NCBI GenBank assembly: GCA_018241645.1
Contig: JAFEDL010000002.1
Location: forward strand, 1 to 41,986
Direction: 5' to 3'
From: Pseudomonadota bacterium
GTDB taxonomy: Bacteria; Pseudomonadota; Gammaproteobacteria; Burkholderiales; SG8-39
DNA length: 41,986 nucleotides
Under the pieces are notes generated by a model. It was not told the DNA's origin. It saw nothing but the letters and a program-made list of their open reading frames with translations, and made no database searches. Made by a program: the position numbers and the translations under genes. Below are positions 7,179 through 15,452 of the stretch, in pieces. Positions within the stretch are counted from its first letter, which is position 1, and each line of letters starts with the position of its first letter.

Positions 7179-9542
7179 CTACTTGATGCAAACCGTCCGC
7201 ACCTGCTTCATGTCGGTCAGGCCCATCATGACCTTGTCCATGCCGTCCATCTTCAGGGTCGACATGCCCTCCTCCACCGACTTGACGAAGAGGTCCGTGA
7301 CGCGCGCCCGTTCCTGGATCAGCTTCTTCACCGCATCCGAGGCGATCATCAGTTCGTGCAGGCCGCAGCGGCCCTTGTAGCCCGATCCGCCGCAGGCGTC
7401 GCAGCCCTTCGCCTTGTAGAACTGCAGCTTGCCGTCCTTGCCATACTCCTTGAGCCAGTAGTCGTACAGTTTCTTGGCTTCGCCCTGGGGATCCCGCTTC
7501 CAGGTGTCCGACATGCGCAGGTCGGTGGTGTACTCGTTCATGAAGGCCTTGAGTTCGTCGGGCCCGGGGGTGTACGGCTCCTTGCACTTGCACAGCCGCT
7601 TGGCAAGGCGCTGGGCGAGGATGCCGATCAGCGCGTCGGCGAAGTTGAACGGGTCCATGCCCATGTCGAGGAGCCGGATCACCGCCTCAGGGGCCGAGTT
7701 GGTGTGCAGCGTGGCGAACACCAGGTGGCCCGTAAGCGAGGCCTCGATCCCGATGTGGGTCGTCTCCGCGTCGCGCATCTCGCCTACCATGATGATGTCC
7801 GGGTCCGCGCGCAGGAAGGCCTTCATCACCATCGCGAAGTCCATCACCTTCTTGTTCACCTGCACCTGGCGCAGGCCCTTCTGCGTGATCTCGACCGGGT
7901 CTTCCGCGGTCCAAATCTTGGTGTCCGGGGTGTTCAGGAATCCCAGCACGGAGTGCAGCGTGGTCGTCTTGCCCGAGCCGGTGGGGCCGCACACGAAGAA
8001 CAGCCCGTACGGCTTTGAAACCGCGTTCTTGAGGTTTTCGCTGTTCTTCGTGGTCAGGCCGAGCTTGTCGATGGGGATCGGCTCGCCGGCCGCGAGGATA
8101 CGCATCACGATGTCTTCCACCCCGCCCGTAGTCGGGATGGTGGCCACCCGCAGCTCGATGTCCAGCGGGCCGAATTTCTTGAACTTGATCTTGCCGTCCT
8201 GCGGCTTTCTCTTTTCGGAGATGTCCAGGTCGCACATGATCTTGAGGCGCGCGACGATGGCGCTCCTGTACGAGGCGGGGACCTCGATGTACGGGGCTAG
8301 CGAACCGTCGCGCCGGAACCGGATCTCGGTCTTTGCCTTGCCCGGATAGGGTTCGATGTGGATGTCCGACGCGCCCTGGTTGTAGGCGTCGATCACGATC
8401 TTGTTGACGAGCTTCACCAGCTCGTTGTCGGCGGCCGCGGATACCTCGTCGGTGCTGCCCTCGCCGACGTCGGCGCCCTCGTCCGAGTCCAGGCTCGACA
8501 GAAGGTCGTCGATGTCCCCGCCGTTGTCGACTTCCACCCCGTAGAACTGGTCGCAAGTCTCCTTGAATTCCTTCTGCGTCGTGACCCGGTAGACGATCTT
8601 CGCCTTGGGGAACACGTTCGAAGCGATGCGCGAACTGCGTACCCGCTCCGGATCCAGGCACAGCACCACCAGTCCGTCCTTGCCGTCGTCAATGGGGAGC
8701 CACTGGTTGGCATCCACGTATTCGCGCTTCAGGTTCTTCAGCAGGTCCATCGGCTTGATGCGATCCGCCTTGTACGGCTCGTACGGGACGTTGAAGAACT
8801 TCGCCAGCGCCGCGCCAATGGCCGGAATCTTGACCTGGAACTCGTCCGTGAGCACCTGCTCGATGTCGACCGCCTTCTTGCGCGCCGAGCGCGACGCCAG
8901 GTCGAACTCGCCCGCCGAAAGGACGGCATCGGAAATGAGGTAGTCGTACTTGGTCTTGACGACCTGCGGTTTCTGCCGCTGCTTGAACGCTATGGCGAGG
9001 GTCTGCGCGATCTCGGCCACGCCCTCTTCCGTGAACGCGCCGAACGGCACGCCCGCCTTGTTGTTGATGATCTGGATCACGCCGATCAGCTCGTTGTTCT
9101 GCTGGTCGAGCACCGGGGCGAGCAGCTGCTGCTTGGTGCGGTAGCCGGTGCGCTTGTCGACTTCCTGCAGGAAGCGCAGGTTCGGGTTGATGGCCTTAAG
9201 CTCCGCCTCGTCGTAGCAGTCCTTGATGTTGATCGATTTCTTCGCGAGGGCGACATACCCGGCGATGGAATGCTCCGCGATCGGCAGCTTCAGGTCCTTG
9301 AAGGAATTCAGGCCGGTCTTGAACTTGGAGACAATGGACTGCTTGTCCTCGCCTATGGAGTAGATCGTGAGGCGGTCGGCGTTGAAAAGCGCGCAGATGT
9401 CCGCGCTGACCTCGAGCATGATCTCGTCGACGTTGTTGGTCGCGTGGATCTTGTTCGTGACCACCTGAAGCTGCTTCTGGAAGGCAAGCCGTGCCTGCAC
9501 ATCGCCTTGCGGCACCGACTGCTGGCTGAGAACAGCACTCAT
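7179..9542 (-). CDS. GAF-fused PilB/GspE/MshE-type secretion or pilus assembly ATPase
   Basis: The 787-residue protein has an N-terminal GAF domain (about 25-190), a region resembling the MshE/GspE N-terminal domain (190-335), an acidic linker (340-375) and the ATPase core. Seen: Walker A G-P-T-G-S-G-K-T (519-526), the Asp box and Walker B around 579-592 (D-P-D-I-I-M-V-G-E-M-R-D), the His box G-H-L-V-F-A-T-L-H-T (605-614), and a zinc-type Cys set formed by C651, C653 and a later C-D-A-C. Known: such hexameric ATPases drive pilin or pseudopilin polymerisation at the inner membrane. The ATG at 9542 follows GGAGG by 6 nt; an upstream TTG gives worse spacing. No pilC, pilD or gsp genes are here, so whether it serves the pilins at 998-2134 or a type II system cannot be decided. 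Confidence 0.92.
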   Translation of the reverse strand: MSAVLSQQSVPQGDVQARLAFQKQLQVVTNKIHATNNVDEIMLEVSADICALFNADRLTIYSIGEDKQSIVSKFKTGLNSFKDLKLPIAEHSIAGYVALAKKSINIKDCYDEAELKAINPNLRFLQEVDKRTGYRTKQQLLAPVLDQQNNELIGVIQIINNKAGVPFGAFTEEGVAEIAQTLAIAFKQRQKPQVVKTKYDYLISDAVLSAGEFDLASRSARKKAVDIEQVLTDEFQVKIPAIGAALAKFFNVPYEPYKADRIKPMDLLKNLKREYVDANQWLPIDDGKDGLVVLCLDPERVRSSRIASNVFPKAKIVYRVTTQKEFKETCDQFYGVEVDNGGDIDDLLSSLDSDEGADVGEGSTDEVSAAADNELVKLVNKIVIDAYNQGASDIHIEPYPGKAKTEIRFRRDGSLAPYIEVPASYRSAIVARLKIMCDLDISEKRKPQDGKIKFKKFGPLDIELRVATIPTTGGVEDIVMRILAAGEPIPIDKLGLTTKNSENLKNAVSKPYGLFFVCGPTGSGKTTTLHSVLGFLNTPDTKIWTAEDPVEITQKGLRQVQVNKKVMDFAMVMKAFLRADPDIIMVGEMRDAETTHIGIEASLTGHLVFATLHTNSAPEAVIRLLDMGMDPFNFADALIGILAQRLAKRLCKCKEPYTPGPDELKAFMNEYTTDLRMSDTWKRDPQGEAKKLYDYWLKEYGKDGKLQFYKAKGCDACGGSGYKGRCGLHELMIASDAVKKLIQERARVTDLFVKSVEEGMSTLKMDGMDKVMMGLTDMKQVRTVCIK

Positions 9543-9593
9543 CAATTACCTCCGATTCCGGGCATACCTGCGACCGCTTGCGACAAGCTTCCT

Positions 9594-9622
9594 ATCCTAG
9601 TCTTACCCGCCCCACAATTCAA
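9594..9622 (-). promoter_or_regulatory. Putative sigma-70 promoter before the GAF-ATPase gene
   Basis: On the minus strand TTGAAT (9622-9617), 17 bp, then TAGGAT (9599-9594). Each hexamer matches the consensus at four of six bases, at ideal spacing. It lies in the 132-bp gap before the ATPase gene, 51 bp from its start, and would let the ATPase and HD-GYP genes be expressed apart from the kinase/cyclase operon. Confidence 0.45.
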
Positions 9623-9674
9623 CAAGAGCCCTGATTTCTAACAAACTTTCTTCCGGTCGGCGGCGACCCGATCG

Positions 9675-10763
9675 TCACGGTCCGCGTCCCGCCGCCCACA
9701 GGCCGCCCTCCAGGACGCTTACGCTGAATCCGCGCTGCGAAAACAGAAATGCCGCCGCAGAACTCCTGCGGCCGCTCTGGCAGTAAACGACGTATTCCCG
9801 GGCCTTGTCCAGCAGGCTCAGCATGTTGCGTACCTCGTTCAGGGGGACGTTCAACGCCCCCGGAAGGCGGTCTTGCTGGTACTCCGAAGGGTAGCGGACA
9901 TCCAGCCACTGCGCGCCATGCGCGACCCGCTCCTGCGCCTCGGCGTAGGTCACGTGCTGCAGCAGCGGCTCCCTGAGCAGCTCGACGAAATCCCGCTTGG
10001 CCAGGCGCAGCAGGCTCCCGTCCGCGATCGCGGTGACGGTGGCGTTGCGCCGCGCCTCCGCGACCAGCGCCTCCTCGCCGAAAGTATCCCCGCTCTTGAG
10101 TTCCGCCAGCGTCACCCGCGCCCCGCCCACCACGCGTTCTACCTGGCACCGGCCGGACTCGACGACGTAGTAGTAGTCGCCCGGATCTCCTTCCCGGAGG
10201 ACAACGTCCCCGCTGCGCACGCGCACGCGCTCGAATCGCCTGAGCAACTCGTCGATGTGCGCCGGCGGGAGGCTGGCGAACGCGCCGTGGCGAAGGTTCG
10301 TCAGGGAAAACATGCCGGCAAGCGCGGCCCAGTCTGCCCCCATCGTCCGCGACCCGGAGTCGGCGTCGGACGCCCGGGATTCTTCCCCGGCCGCTACCTG
10401 GTCCCAGGTGAGGACGATATCGAGCAGGTCGTCATCCATGAGCAGCAGGGAGAGGTCCGTGATGGCCTTGGCGCGCGCCACCGGGCCGCGCCCGCCGACC
10501 GGGAACCTGGTGTCGTCGGTGCCGCCGACAATAACCTCCGTTCCCCCTGCCGGGAACACCAGAAGCATCTCGCCGCCAAGCAGGAACACGGAGCGGGACC
10601 GCCCGAGGCCCTCGAGGGGATTGCGGCCGCGCGGCACCGGTTTCAGGATGCACTGCTCGGCCAGCTGCCTGAGCCGTTCGAATGGAAGCCGTGACAAGGG
10701 CGCCAGTCCGGCAAGCACCTGCGCGGTAGCGCGCCCGGTCCCTTGCTTCAGCGCGCCATCCAT
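9675..10763 (-). CDS. Cyclic-nucleotide-binding domain fused to a rhodanese domain
   Basis: The 362-residue protein has a degenerate N-terminal cNMP-like region (about 20-120), a well-formed cNMP-binding domain (about 150-265) and a C-terminal rhodanese domain (270-360). The phosphate-binding cassette is clear: S-G-D-T-F-G-E-E-A-L at 224-233, followed by R-R-N-A-T-V at 238-243. The rhodanese active-site loop C-Q-S-G-R-R-S begins at Cys328 and is intact, so sulfur transfer or phosphatase-like chemistry is possible. It has no DNA-binding domain, so it is not a Crp-type regulator. It starts 7 nt after the phosphodiesterase-like gene, and a cyclase precedes that. I infer that it reads cAMP made by the operon and links it to sulfur transfer or to a partner protein. 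Confidence 0.88.
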   Translation of the reverse strand: MDGALKQGTGRATAQVLAGLAPLSRLPFERLRQLAEQCILKPVPRGRNPLEGLGRSRSVFLLGGEMLLVFPAGGTEVIVGGTDDTRFPVGGRGPVARAKAITDLSLLLMDDDLLDIVLTWDQVAAGEESRASDADSGSRTMGADWAALAGMFSLTNLRHGAFASLPPAHIDELLRRFERVRVRSGDVVLREGDPGDYYYVVESGRCQVERVVGGARVTLAELKSGDTFGEEALVAEARRNATVTAIADGSLLRLAKRDFVELLREPLLQHVTYAEAQERVAHGAQWLDVRYPSEYQQDRLPGALNVPLNEVRNMLSLLDKAREYVVYCQSGRRSSAAAFLFSQRGFSVSVLEGGLWAAGRGP

Positions 10764-10770
10764 TGCCGCC

Positions 10771-11538
10771 TCAAAACTCGAACACCTGGTTGTTCTGCAG
10801 CATGCGCGGCTTCCACGCGCCGGCGCATTCCTCGATCTCCTGCATGGTCAGCTCGATTTCGCCCGGCTTCAGGTGCGTCACGAACACTTCCGCATCGCGT
10901 TCCATCTTGGCGAGCTCCTCGGCGAGCCTGGCCGGCCACAAGTGCCTCGACACCTCGGCGAGCTGCCGTTCCTTGTTCGAGAAAGCCGTCTCGATGATGA
11001 GGTACTTGAGGTTGGCAATCCGGTTCACGACTTTCCACAGCGCGTCGTGCGCGCCGGTGTCGCCGGTGAATACGAGGCTCGCCTGCCCGCTGTCCAGGTG
11101 GTATCCGACCGCAGGAACCGTGTGGTTGGCGGGTATCGGCGTGATATCGCGGCCGTTAATGCTGACCGTTCTCCCGGGCTCCACCTCGTGGAATCGCATG
11201 AACGGCGCTTCAGCCGTCGGGATTTCCGTGAAGTCCGGCCAGATTGCCCAGTTGAAAAGGTGGTTCCTGAGGATCTCGGTGGTGGCGCGCGTCGCATGCA
11301 CCGTGATCGGCCTGGCGCGCATTCCACCGACCGTGTCGACGATGAACGGGATGCTGGTTACATGGTCGAGGTGCGAGTGGGTGACGAAGATGTGGTCGAC
11401 CAGGGACAATTCCGCCAGCGACAGGTCCCCCACGCCGGTGCCGGCGTCGATGAGGATATCGCTGTCCACCAGAAAGGACGTCGTGCGCAAATGCCGGCCG
11501 CCGATTCCGCCTGAGCATCCCAGTACGCGCAGTTTCAT
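10771..11538 (-). CDS. Metallo-beta-lactamase-fold enzyme, probable class II 3',5'-cAMP phosphodiesterase
   Basis: This 255-residue protein has the MBL-fold metal motif T-H-S-H-L-D-H (His54, His56, Asp58, His59), a further His139 and a G-D-T-G motif with Asp160. The N-terminal G-C-S-G-G start and the H-S-H-L-D-H form match class II cyclic-nucleotide phosphodiesterases (yeast PDE1 type) better than RNase Z or glyoxalase II. The gene lies between an adenylate cyclase (12-nt gap) and a cNMP-binding protein (7-nt gap), which strongly supports cAMP hydrolysis. There is no signal peptide, so it acts in the cytoplasm. No good Shine-Dalgarno precedes the ATG, consistent with translational coupling. 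Alternative: another MBL-fold phosphoesterase. Confidence 0.85.
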   Translation of the reverse strand: MKLRVLGCSGGIGGRHLRTTSFLVDSDILIDAGTGVGDLSLAELSLVDHIFVTHSHLDHVTSIPFIVDTVGGMRARPITVHATRATTEILRNHLFNWAIWPDFTEIPTAEAPFMRFHEVEPGRTVSINGRDITPIPANHTVPAVGYHLDSGQASLVFTGDTGAHDALWKVVNRIANLKYLIIETAFSNKERQLAEVSRHLWPARLAEELAKMERDAEVFVTHLKPGEIELTMQEIEECAGAWKPRMLQNNQVFEF

Positions 11539-11550
11539 GGAGCAAGGCCC

Positions 11551-13767
11551 CTATTTGGTCTTGAACGTGGTGACGCCGTCCCAGCCCGGCCCCGGCGGCG
11601 CGGACCGCAGCTGCGCAATGCGTCCGGAAAACTCCTGGTAGAGCTTGTGGTCCGGCTTCATGCGCGAAAGGTTCAGCAGCGTCACTTCGGCCTGGTCCCA
11701 CTCCTGTGCACGATACTGCTTCAGGAACTTGTTCCAGAGCCGGATCTCGTCCAGCATCGCCTCGCTGACCGAACCCTCCATGCCCACCGCCTCGAATATC
11801 GCGACGGGCTCGTCCTTGCCCTTCACCTTGACCTTGTCGAGTTCGCGGAACACGCCGTCCTTCACGAGGTCGCGGGTCGCCTGCCCGACGATGATCCCTA
11901 CGCCGTATACGCGGGTCAGTGCCTCCAGCCGCGAGCCGAGGTTGACCGCGTCGCCCATGACCGTGTACGCGCGCCGCACCTTCGAGCCCATGTCGCCGAC
12001 GCTCATCGTGCCGCTGTTGACGCCGATCCCGATCCGGATGGGGGGCCAGCCGCGCGCGCGGATCAGCTCGTTGATCTCCAGCAGCCTCGCCTGCATCGCC
12101 AGTGCCGAGAGCACGCCCTGGCGCGCGTGCTCGGGATCCTCCACCGGAGCCCCCCAGAACGCCATGATCGCATCGCCGATGTACTTGTCCAGCGTGCCGC
12201 GATGCTCGCGGATCACGAGGCTCATCGATGTCAGGTATTCATTGATGAACGCCGACAGGTCCTTCGGGCTCAACGCCTCCGAGATGGAGGTGAAGCCCAC
12301 GATGTCGGAAAACAGGACGGTCAGCTGCTCGCTGCGCCCTTCCATGCTGTATTTTTCCGGGTCCTGCGCCATCTTGTCGACCAGTTCGGGCGGCACGTAC
12401 TGGCCGAACAGTTCGGTGAACTGGCGCTTGGAGCGGGATTCCACGAAATATCCGTAGGCCATGTTGGTGGTAAACATGCCCACGGTCATCAGCAGCGAAG
12501 ATGCCAGCGGCAGGACCAGCCCTCCCTCGGTCCAGACAAGGTAGTTGAAGACGATGATCAGCCCCATCGCGGCCAGCGAAGCCAGGGTCGCAAACAGGGG
12601 GCTGAGCATCGGCAGCACGAAAGCGAGCACGACGCCGCCGATCAGGAGCAGGACGACTTCCGCCCCGAGCACATAGGGCGGCTTCTGCTTGATCGCCCGA
12701 TCGAGCATCCCGCCGATCAGGTTGGCGTGGACCTCCACTCCTGGATATACGCTGTCGACCGGCGTTGCGCGCAGGTCGAGCAGGCCAGGCGCCGTCGTGC
12801 CGACAAGGGCAATCCTGCCCTTCAGCGACCCTGGCGGGATCCGGCCGCTAAGCACGTCGGCAAGGGACACATAGCGGAAACTCGACTTCTCTCCGCGGTA
12901 GGGGACGAGCGCGCTCGCTGTCTCGTCCACCGGTATCGTCAGCGGCCCCACCTTGAGCCACTCCAGGCCGGCGTAGCCTTTTTGCGCCGAGCCTTCGTCC
13001 CCGTACCCGAGTTCGACTTTTGGAAAGCCCAGCAGGGTGCGGACAATGGCCAGGGAAAACGCTTCGTAGTACGCGCCCTCGTGCTCGGCGAGCATCGGCA
13101 CCCTGCGCACGACGCCGTCGAAATCCGGCAACGAATTGATGTGCCCGGCCGAGGCGGCGCTGTGCTGGATCTGGGCGATGTTGCCTCCGAATCCCGCCCA
13201 CGTGGTGAATGCGATATTGCGACCGGTAAACGTGCCCTTCGGGAGGACCGGGTCGGGGATCACCGCTATTTTGCGCGCGCCCTTGTCGCTGTTGAAATAG
13301 TAGCCGAGGACCACGGGCCGTCCCTTGATCGCCTGTGCGAACAGCCCGTCGTTGTCCAGCTTGGGGCGCAGGCTGCCGTAAGCCTCGGCAAACCCCGGGA
13401 CCTGCCTGAATTCCCCGGCCGCCAGCTCGTCCAGCCGCTTGATGCCAGAGCTGTAGTCCGACTCCGCGAACACGACGTCGAAGGCGATGATGGCAACCTG
13501 GTATTCGTCGAACAGCCGGGTGACCAATCTTGCCATCAGGTCCCGCGGCCACGGCCAGCGCGCCACTTCCTGCAGGCTCTTTTCGTCGATGTCGAGGATG
13601 ACGATGCGATCGTCTATCCCGCCGGGCATCGAGACCTTCAGGCGGGTGTCGTAGATGATGTGGTCCAGCTGGGTGACGATCCCCACCTGGTAGAACTTCG
13701 CGGCATGGCCGATGAAGACCAGCACGATCGCCAGACCAAGCGCGATCCGGACTATGTTCTGCTTCAC
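11551..13767 (-). CDS. CHASE2-domain class III adenylate/guanylate cyclase
   Basis: The 738-residue membrane protein has an N-terminal membrane segment (about 8-24), a long periplasmic CHASE2 sensor domain (about 35-355), three membrane helices (about 368-435) and a cytoplasmic class III cyclase domain (about 480-665). Catalytic features are complete: metal-binding Asp in F-S-D-I-V-G-F-T (Asp488) and D-K-Y-I-G-D (Asp532), base-contacting Lys528 and Asp606, and the Asn609/Arg613 pair in D-A-V-N-L-G-S-R. Lys plus Asp at the base-recognition sites favours ATP over GTP, hence cAMP. The start is GTG at 13767 behind GGAG. A TPR-like tail follows the cyclase domain. It shares the CHASE2 layout with the kinase at 15453-18068, so both may sense the same unknown periplasmic signal. 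Confidence 0.93.
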   Translation of the reverse strand: MKQNIVRIALGLAIVLVFIGHAAKFYQVGIVTQLDHIIYDTRLKVSMPGGIDDRIVILDIDEKSLQEVARWPWPRDLMARLVTRLFDEYQVAIIAFDVVFAESDYSSGIKRLDELAAGEFRQVPGFAEAYGSLRPKLDNDGLFAQAIKGRPVVLGYYFNSDKGARKIAVIPDPVLPKGTFTGRNIAFTTWAGFGGNIAQIQHSAASAGHINSLPDFDGVVRRVPMLAEHEGAYYEAFSLAIVRTLLGFPKVELGYGDEGSAQKGYAGLEWLKVGPLTIPVDETASALVPYRGEKSSFRYVSLADVLSGRIPPGSLKGRIALVGTTAPGLLDLRATPVDSVYPGVEVHANLIGGMLDRAIKQKPPYVLGAEVVLLLIGGVVLAFVLPMLSPLFATLASLAAMGLIIVFNYLVWTEGGLVLPLASSLLMTVGMFTTNMAYGYFVESRSKRQFTELFGQYVPPELVDKMAQDPEKYSMEGRSEQLTVLFSDIVGFTSISEALSPKDLSAFINEYLTSMSLVIREHRGTLDKYIGDAIMAFWGAPVEDPEHARQGVLSALAMQARLLEINELIRARGWPPIRIGIGVNSGTMSVGDMGSKVRRAYTVMGDAVNLGSRLEALTRVYGVGIIVGQATRDLVKDGVFRELDKVKVKGKDEPVAIFEAVGMEGSVSEAMLDEIRLWNKFLKQYRAQEWDQAEVTLLNLSRMKPDHKLYQEFSGRIAQLRSAPPGPGWDGVTTFKTK

Positions 13768-13802
13768 TCAGGCTCCGGCCGGCGGCGTTGGCCCCGGAAG
13801 CC

Positions 13803-14606
13803 TCAGGCTTTGATGAAGAATTCCATTTTCACGCCGGCAAGCTCGATCAGGTCGTGATCCTTGAGCGCATGCGGCGCGGTGCCGATCGACTGGCCATTCA
13901 CGTTGGGCTGGTTGGCGCCCTCGACGTGCGTGATGAAATACCCCTGCGGGCGGCGGGTGAGCACTGCCACCTGCACCCCCGGTTTTCCGAGCGTCGTCAG
14001 CGGCTTGGTCAGTTCGAGCTCCTTGCCGGCGCTGGCCCCCGAAATGATCTGGATCGCCCCGAGCGGCTGCGCCGGCCTCGGAGCGGCGGGCGGCGGCGGG
14101 GGCGCCGCAGGCGCGGCGGCGGGCTTTTCGGCGATCCCGGCCGCCTGGGCCGCGGTCCCGACCGCCTGCAGCGCGGCGACCCGCGCGGCCTCGGCCGCCT
14201 GGGGCTGCGCGCCGCCCGCGGCCATGGCTTTCGCCTGCTCCGCGGCCGCCCGCATCGCGGAGGGGCGCAGGACCATGGTCTTCTCGAAATCGGCCTTTTC
14301 CGCCGGCTGGGCGGCGCCCGGCTCGGCGATGTACTTCAGCTTGTACTTGCCGAGTTCGACGACGTCGTTGTTCTGCAGGAAATGCTTCTTGACGGTGTTG
14401 CCGTTGACCAGCGTGCCGTTGGTGCTGCCGAGGTCCTCGAGGAACGAGTCGTTCAGGATCGTGACGATCACCGCATGCTCGCCGCTCACCGCCAGGTTGT
14501 CGATCTGGATGTCGTTGTGCGGTTTGCGTCCGATGGTGGTGCGTTCCTTCGTCAAGGGGATCTCCTTGAGCACCAGGCCATCCATGCTGAGAATCAGTTT
14601 CGCCAT
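13803..14606 (-). CDS. Two-FHA-domain phosphothreonine-binding protein
   Basis: The 267-residue protein has a canonical N-terminal FHA domain (residues 5-95) with Gly26-Arg27, Ser41, His44 and Ser61-Thr62-Asn63-Gly64, so phosphothreonine binding is expected. An Ala/Pro-rich linker (about 115-185) leads to a second, degenerate FHA domain (190-267) in which the Arg is replaced (T-L-G-K) and the S-x-x-H motif is lost. Just after the first FHA domain is E-K-T-M-V-L (Thr110), which resembles the phosphorylatable Thr motif of GarA/OdhI-type proteins. The kinase at 15453 carries a similar S-E-T-V-I-L near its residue 555. The gene follows the PP2C gene by 16 nt and precedes the cyclase by 35 nt. I infer that it is the reader of the kinase/phosphatase pair. 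Confidence 0.92.
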   Translation of the reverse strand: MAKLILSMDGLVLKEIPLTKERTTIGRKPHNDIQIDNLAVSGEHAVIVTILNDSFLEDLGSTNGTLVNGNTVKKHFLQNNDVVELGKYKLKYIAEPGAAQPAEKADFEKTMVLRPSAMRAAAEQAKAMAAGGAQPQAAEAARVAALQAVGTAAQAAGIAEKPAAAPAAPPPPPAAPRPAQPLGAIQIISGASAGKELELTKPLTTLGKPGVQVAVLTRRPQGYFITHVEGANQPNVNGQSIGTAPHALKDHDLIELAGVKMEFFIKA

Positions 14607-14622
14607 AACAGACCCCGAAAGG

Positions 14623-15444
14623 TTATTTTAACCACGCAAAAAACTTGGACATGACGCCCCGCGCAGCCGGAAACTCCTTGAGGACTCGCACGAGTATAAC
14701 GGATACGTTGTCGCGCCCCCCGTTGTCGTTCGCCATCTGCACGAGCTGCTGGGTGGCGAGCTTGAGGTTCCCGCCAAGCATCGAGAGCGTCATGCCGATG
14801 TCCTCGTCCGAGACCATGTCGCACAGGCCGTCCGAGCACAGCAGGTAGATGTCGCCCACCATCGTCTCGTACTCGTGGATCTCCGGCTCGACGGTCGGAT
14901 CGATGCCCAGCGCCTTCGTGACCAGGTTCTTGTGCGCGGCCGTCTTGGCCTGCTCGGCCGTGATGAGGCCCGAATCGATCTGTTCCTGCAGCAGCGAATG
15001 ATCGCGGGTCACCTGGCTGAAGGTGCCGTCGCGCATGCGGTACACCCGCGAATCGCCGAGGTGCCCGATCATCACCTTGTTGTCGTAGAACAGGCACACG
15101 ATCAGCGTGGTGCCCATGCCCGAATACTGCGGCTGGCTCTGCGCCGCCTGGTAGATCGAGGTGTTCGCCTTGAGGATCTGCTGGCGGACGATCTGGGTGG
15201 CCAGCTTGTTGTTCTGGGGGTCGACGTCATACGGCTGGACGTTGGCCAGCACCTGCGCGATCTCGGTGGTGATCACGGTGGTCGCCATGCCGCTGGCGAC
15301 TTCGCCCGCGTTGTAGCCGCCCATGCCGTCGGCGAGCACGACCAGGCCGTTTGCCGGGTCAGAGGCAATCGAATCTTCGTTGTGCGAACGCACCATCCCG
15401 GGGTCGGTGGCGCTCGTGATCTCGAGAACTTGGGTCAGGTCCAT
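14623..15444 (-). CDS. PP2C-family Ser/Thr protein phosphatase
   Basis: This 273-residue PPM/PP2C phosphatase has the metal-binding motifs intact: R-S-H-N-E-D-S (19-25), L-A-D-G-M-G-G (37-43), H-L-G-D-S-R-V-Y, C-S-D-G-L-C-D-M-V and G-G-R-D-N-V-S-V near the end. It has no membrane segment or sensory domain, as in the short Stp/PstP catalytic core. The gene begins 8 nt after the kinase stop codon, the usual arrangement of cognate kinase/phosphatase pairs. It should remove phosphate from the kinase, the FHA protein and shared targets. The last residues (K-F-F-A-W-L-K) are aromatic and could be a weak membrane-touching tail. Confidence 0.95.
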   Translation of the reverse strand: MDLTQVLEITSATDPGMVRSHNEDSIASDPANGLVVLADGMGGYNAGEVASGMATTVITTEIAQVLANVQPYDVDPQNNKLATQIVRQQILKANTSIYQAAQSQPQYSGMGTTLIVCLFYDNKVMIGHLGDSRVYRMRDGTFSQVTRDHSLLQEQIDSGLITAEQAKTAAHKNLVTKALGIDPTVEPEIHEYETMVGDIYLLCSDGLCDMVSDEDIGMTLSMLGGNLKLATQQLVQMANDNGGRDNVSVILVRVLKEFPAARGVMSKFFAWLK

Positions 15445-15452
15445 TCAGGCGC

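Noticed and set aside
11647..13857. Very long open frame on the plus strand opposite the adenylate cyclase
   Set aside because: It has no family features and mirrors the cyclase codon pattern in GC-rich DNA. Similar frames opposite the kinase (16719-19421) and formate dehydrogenase (29704-32190) were rejected for the same reason.
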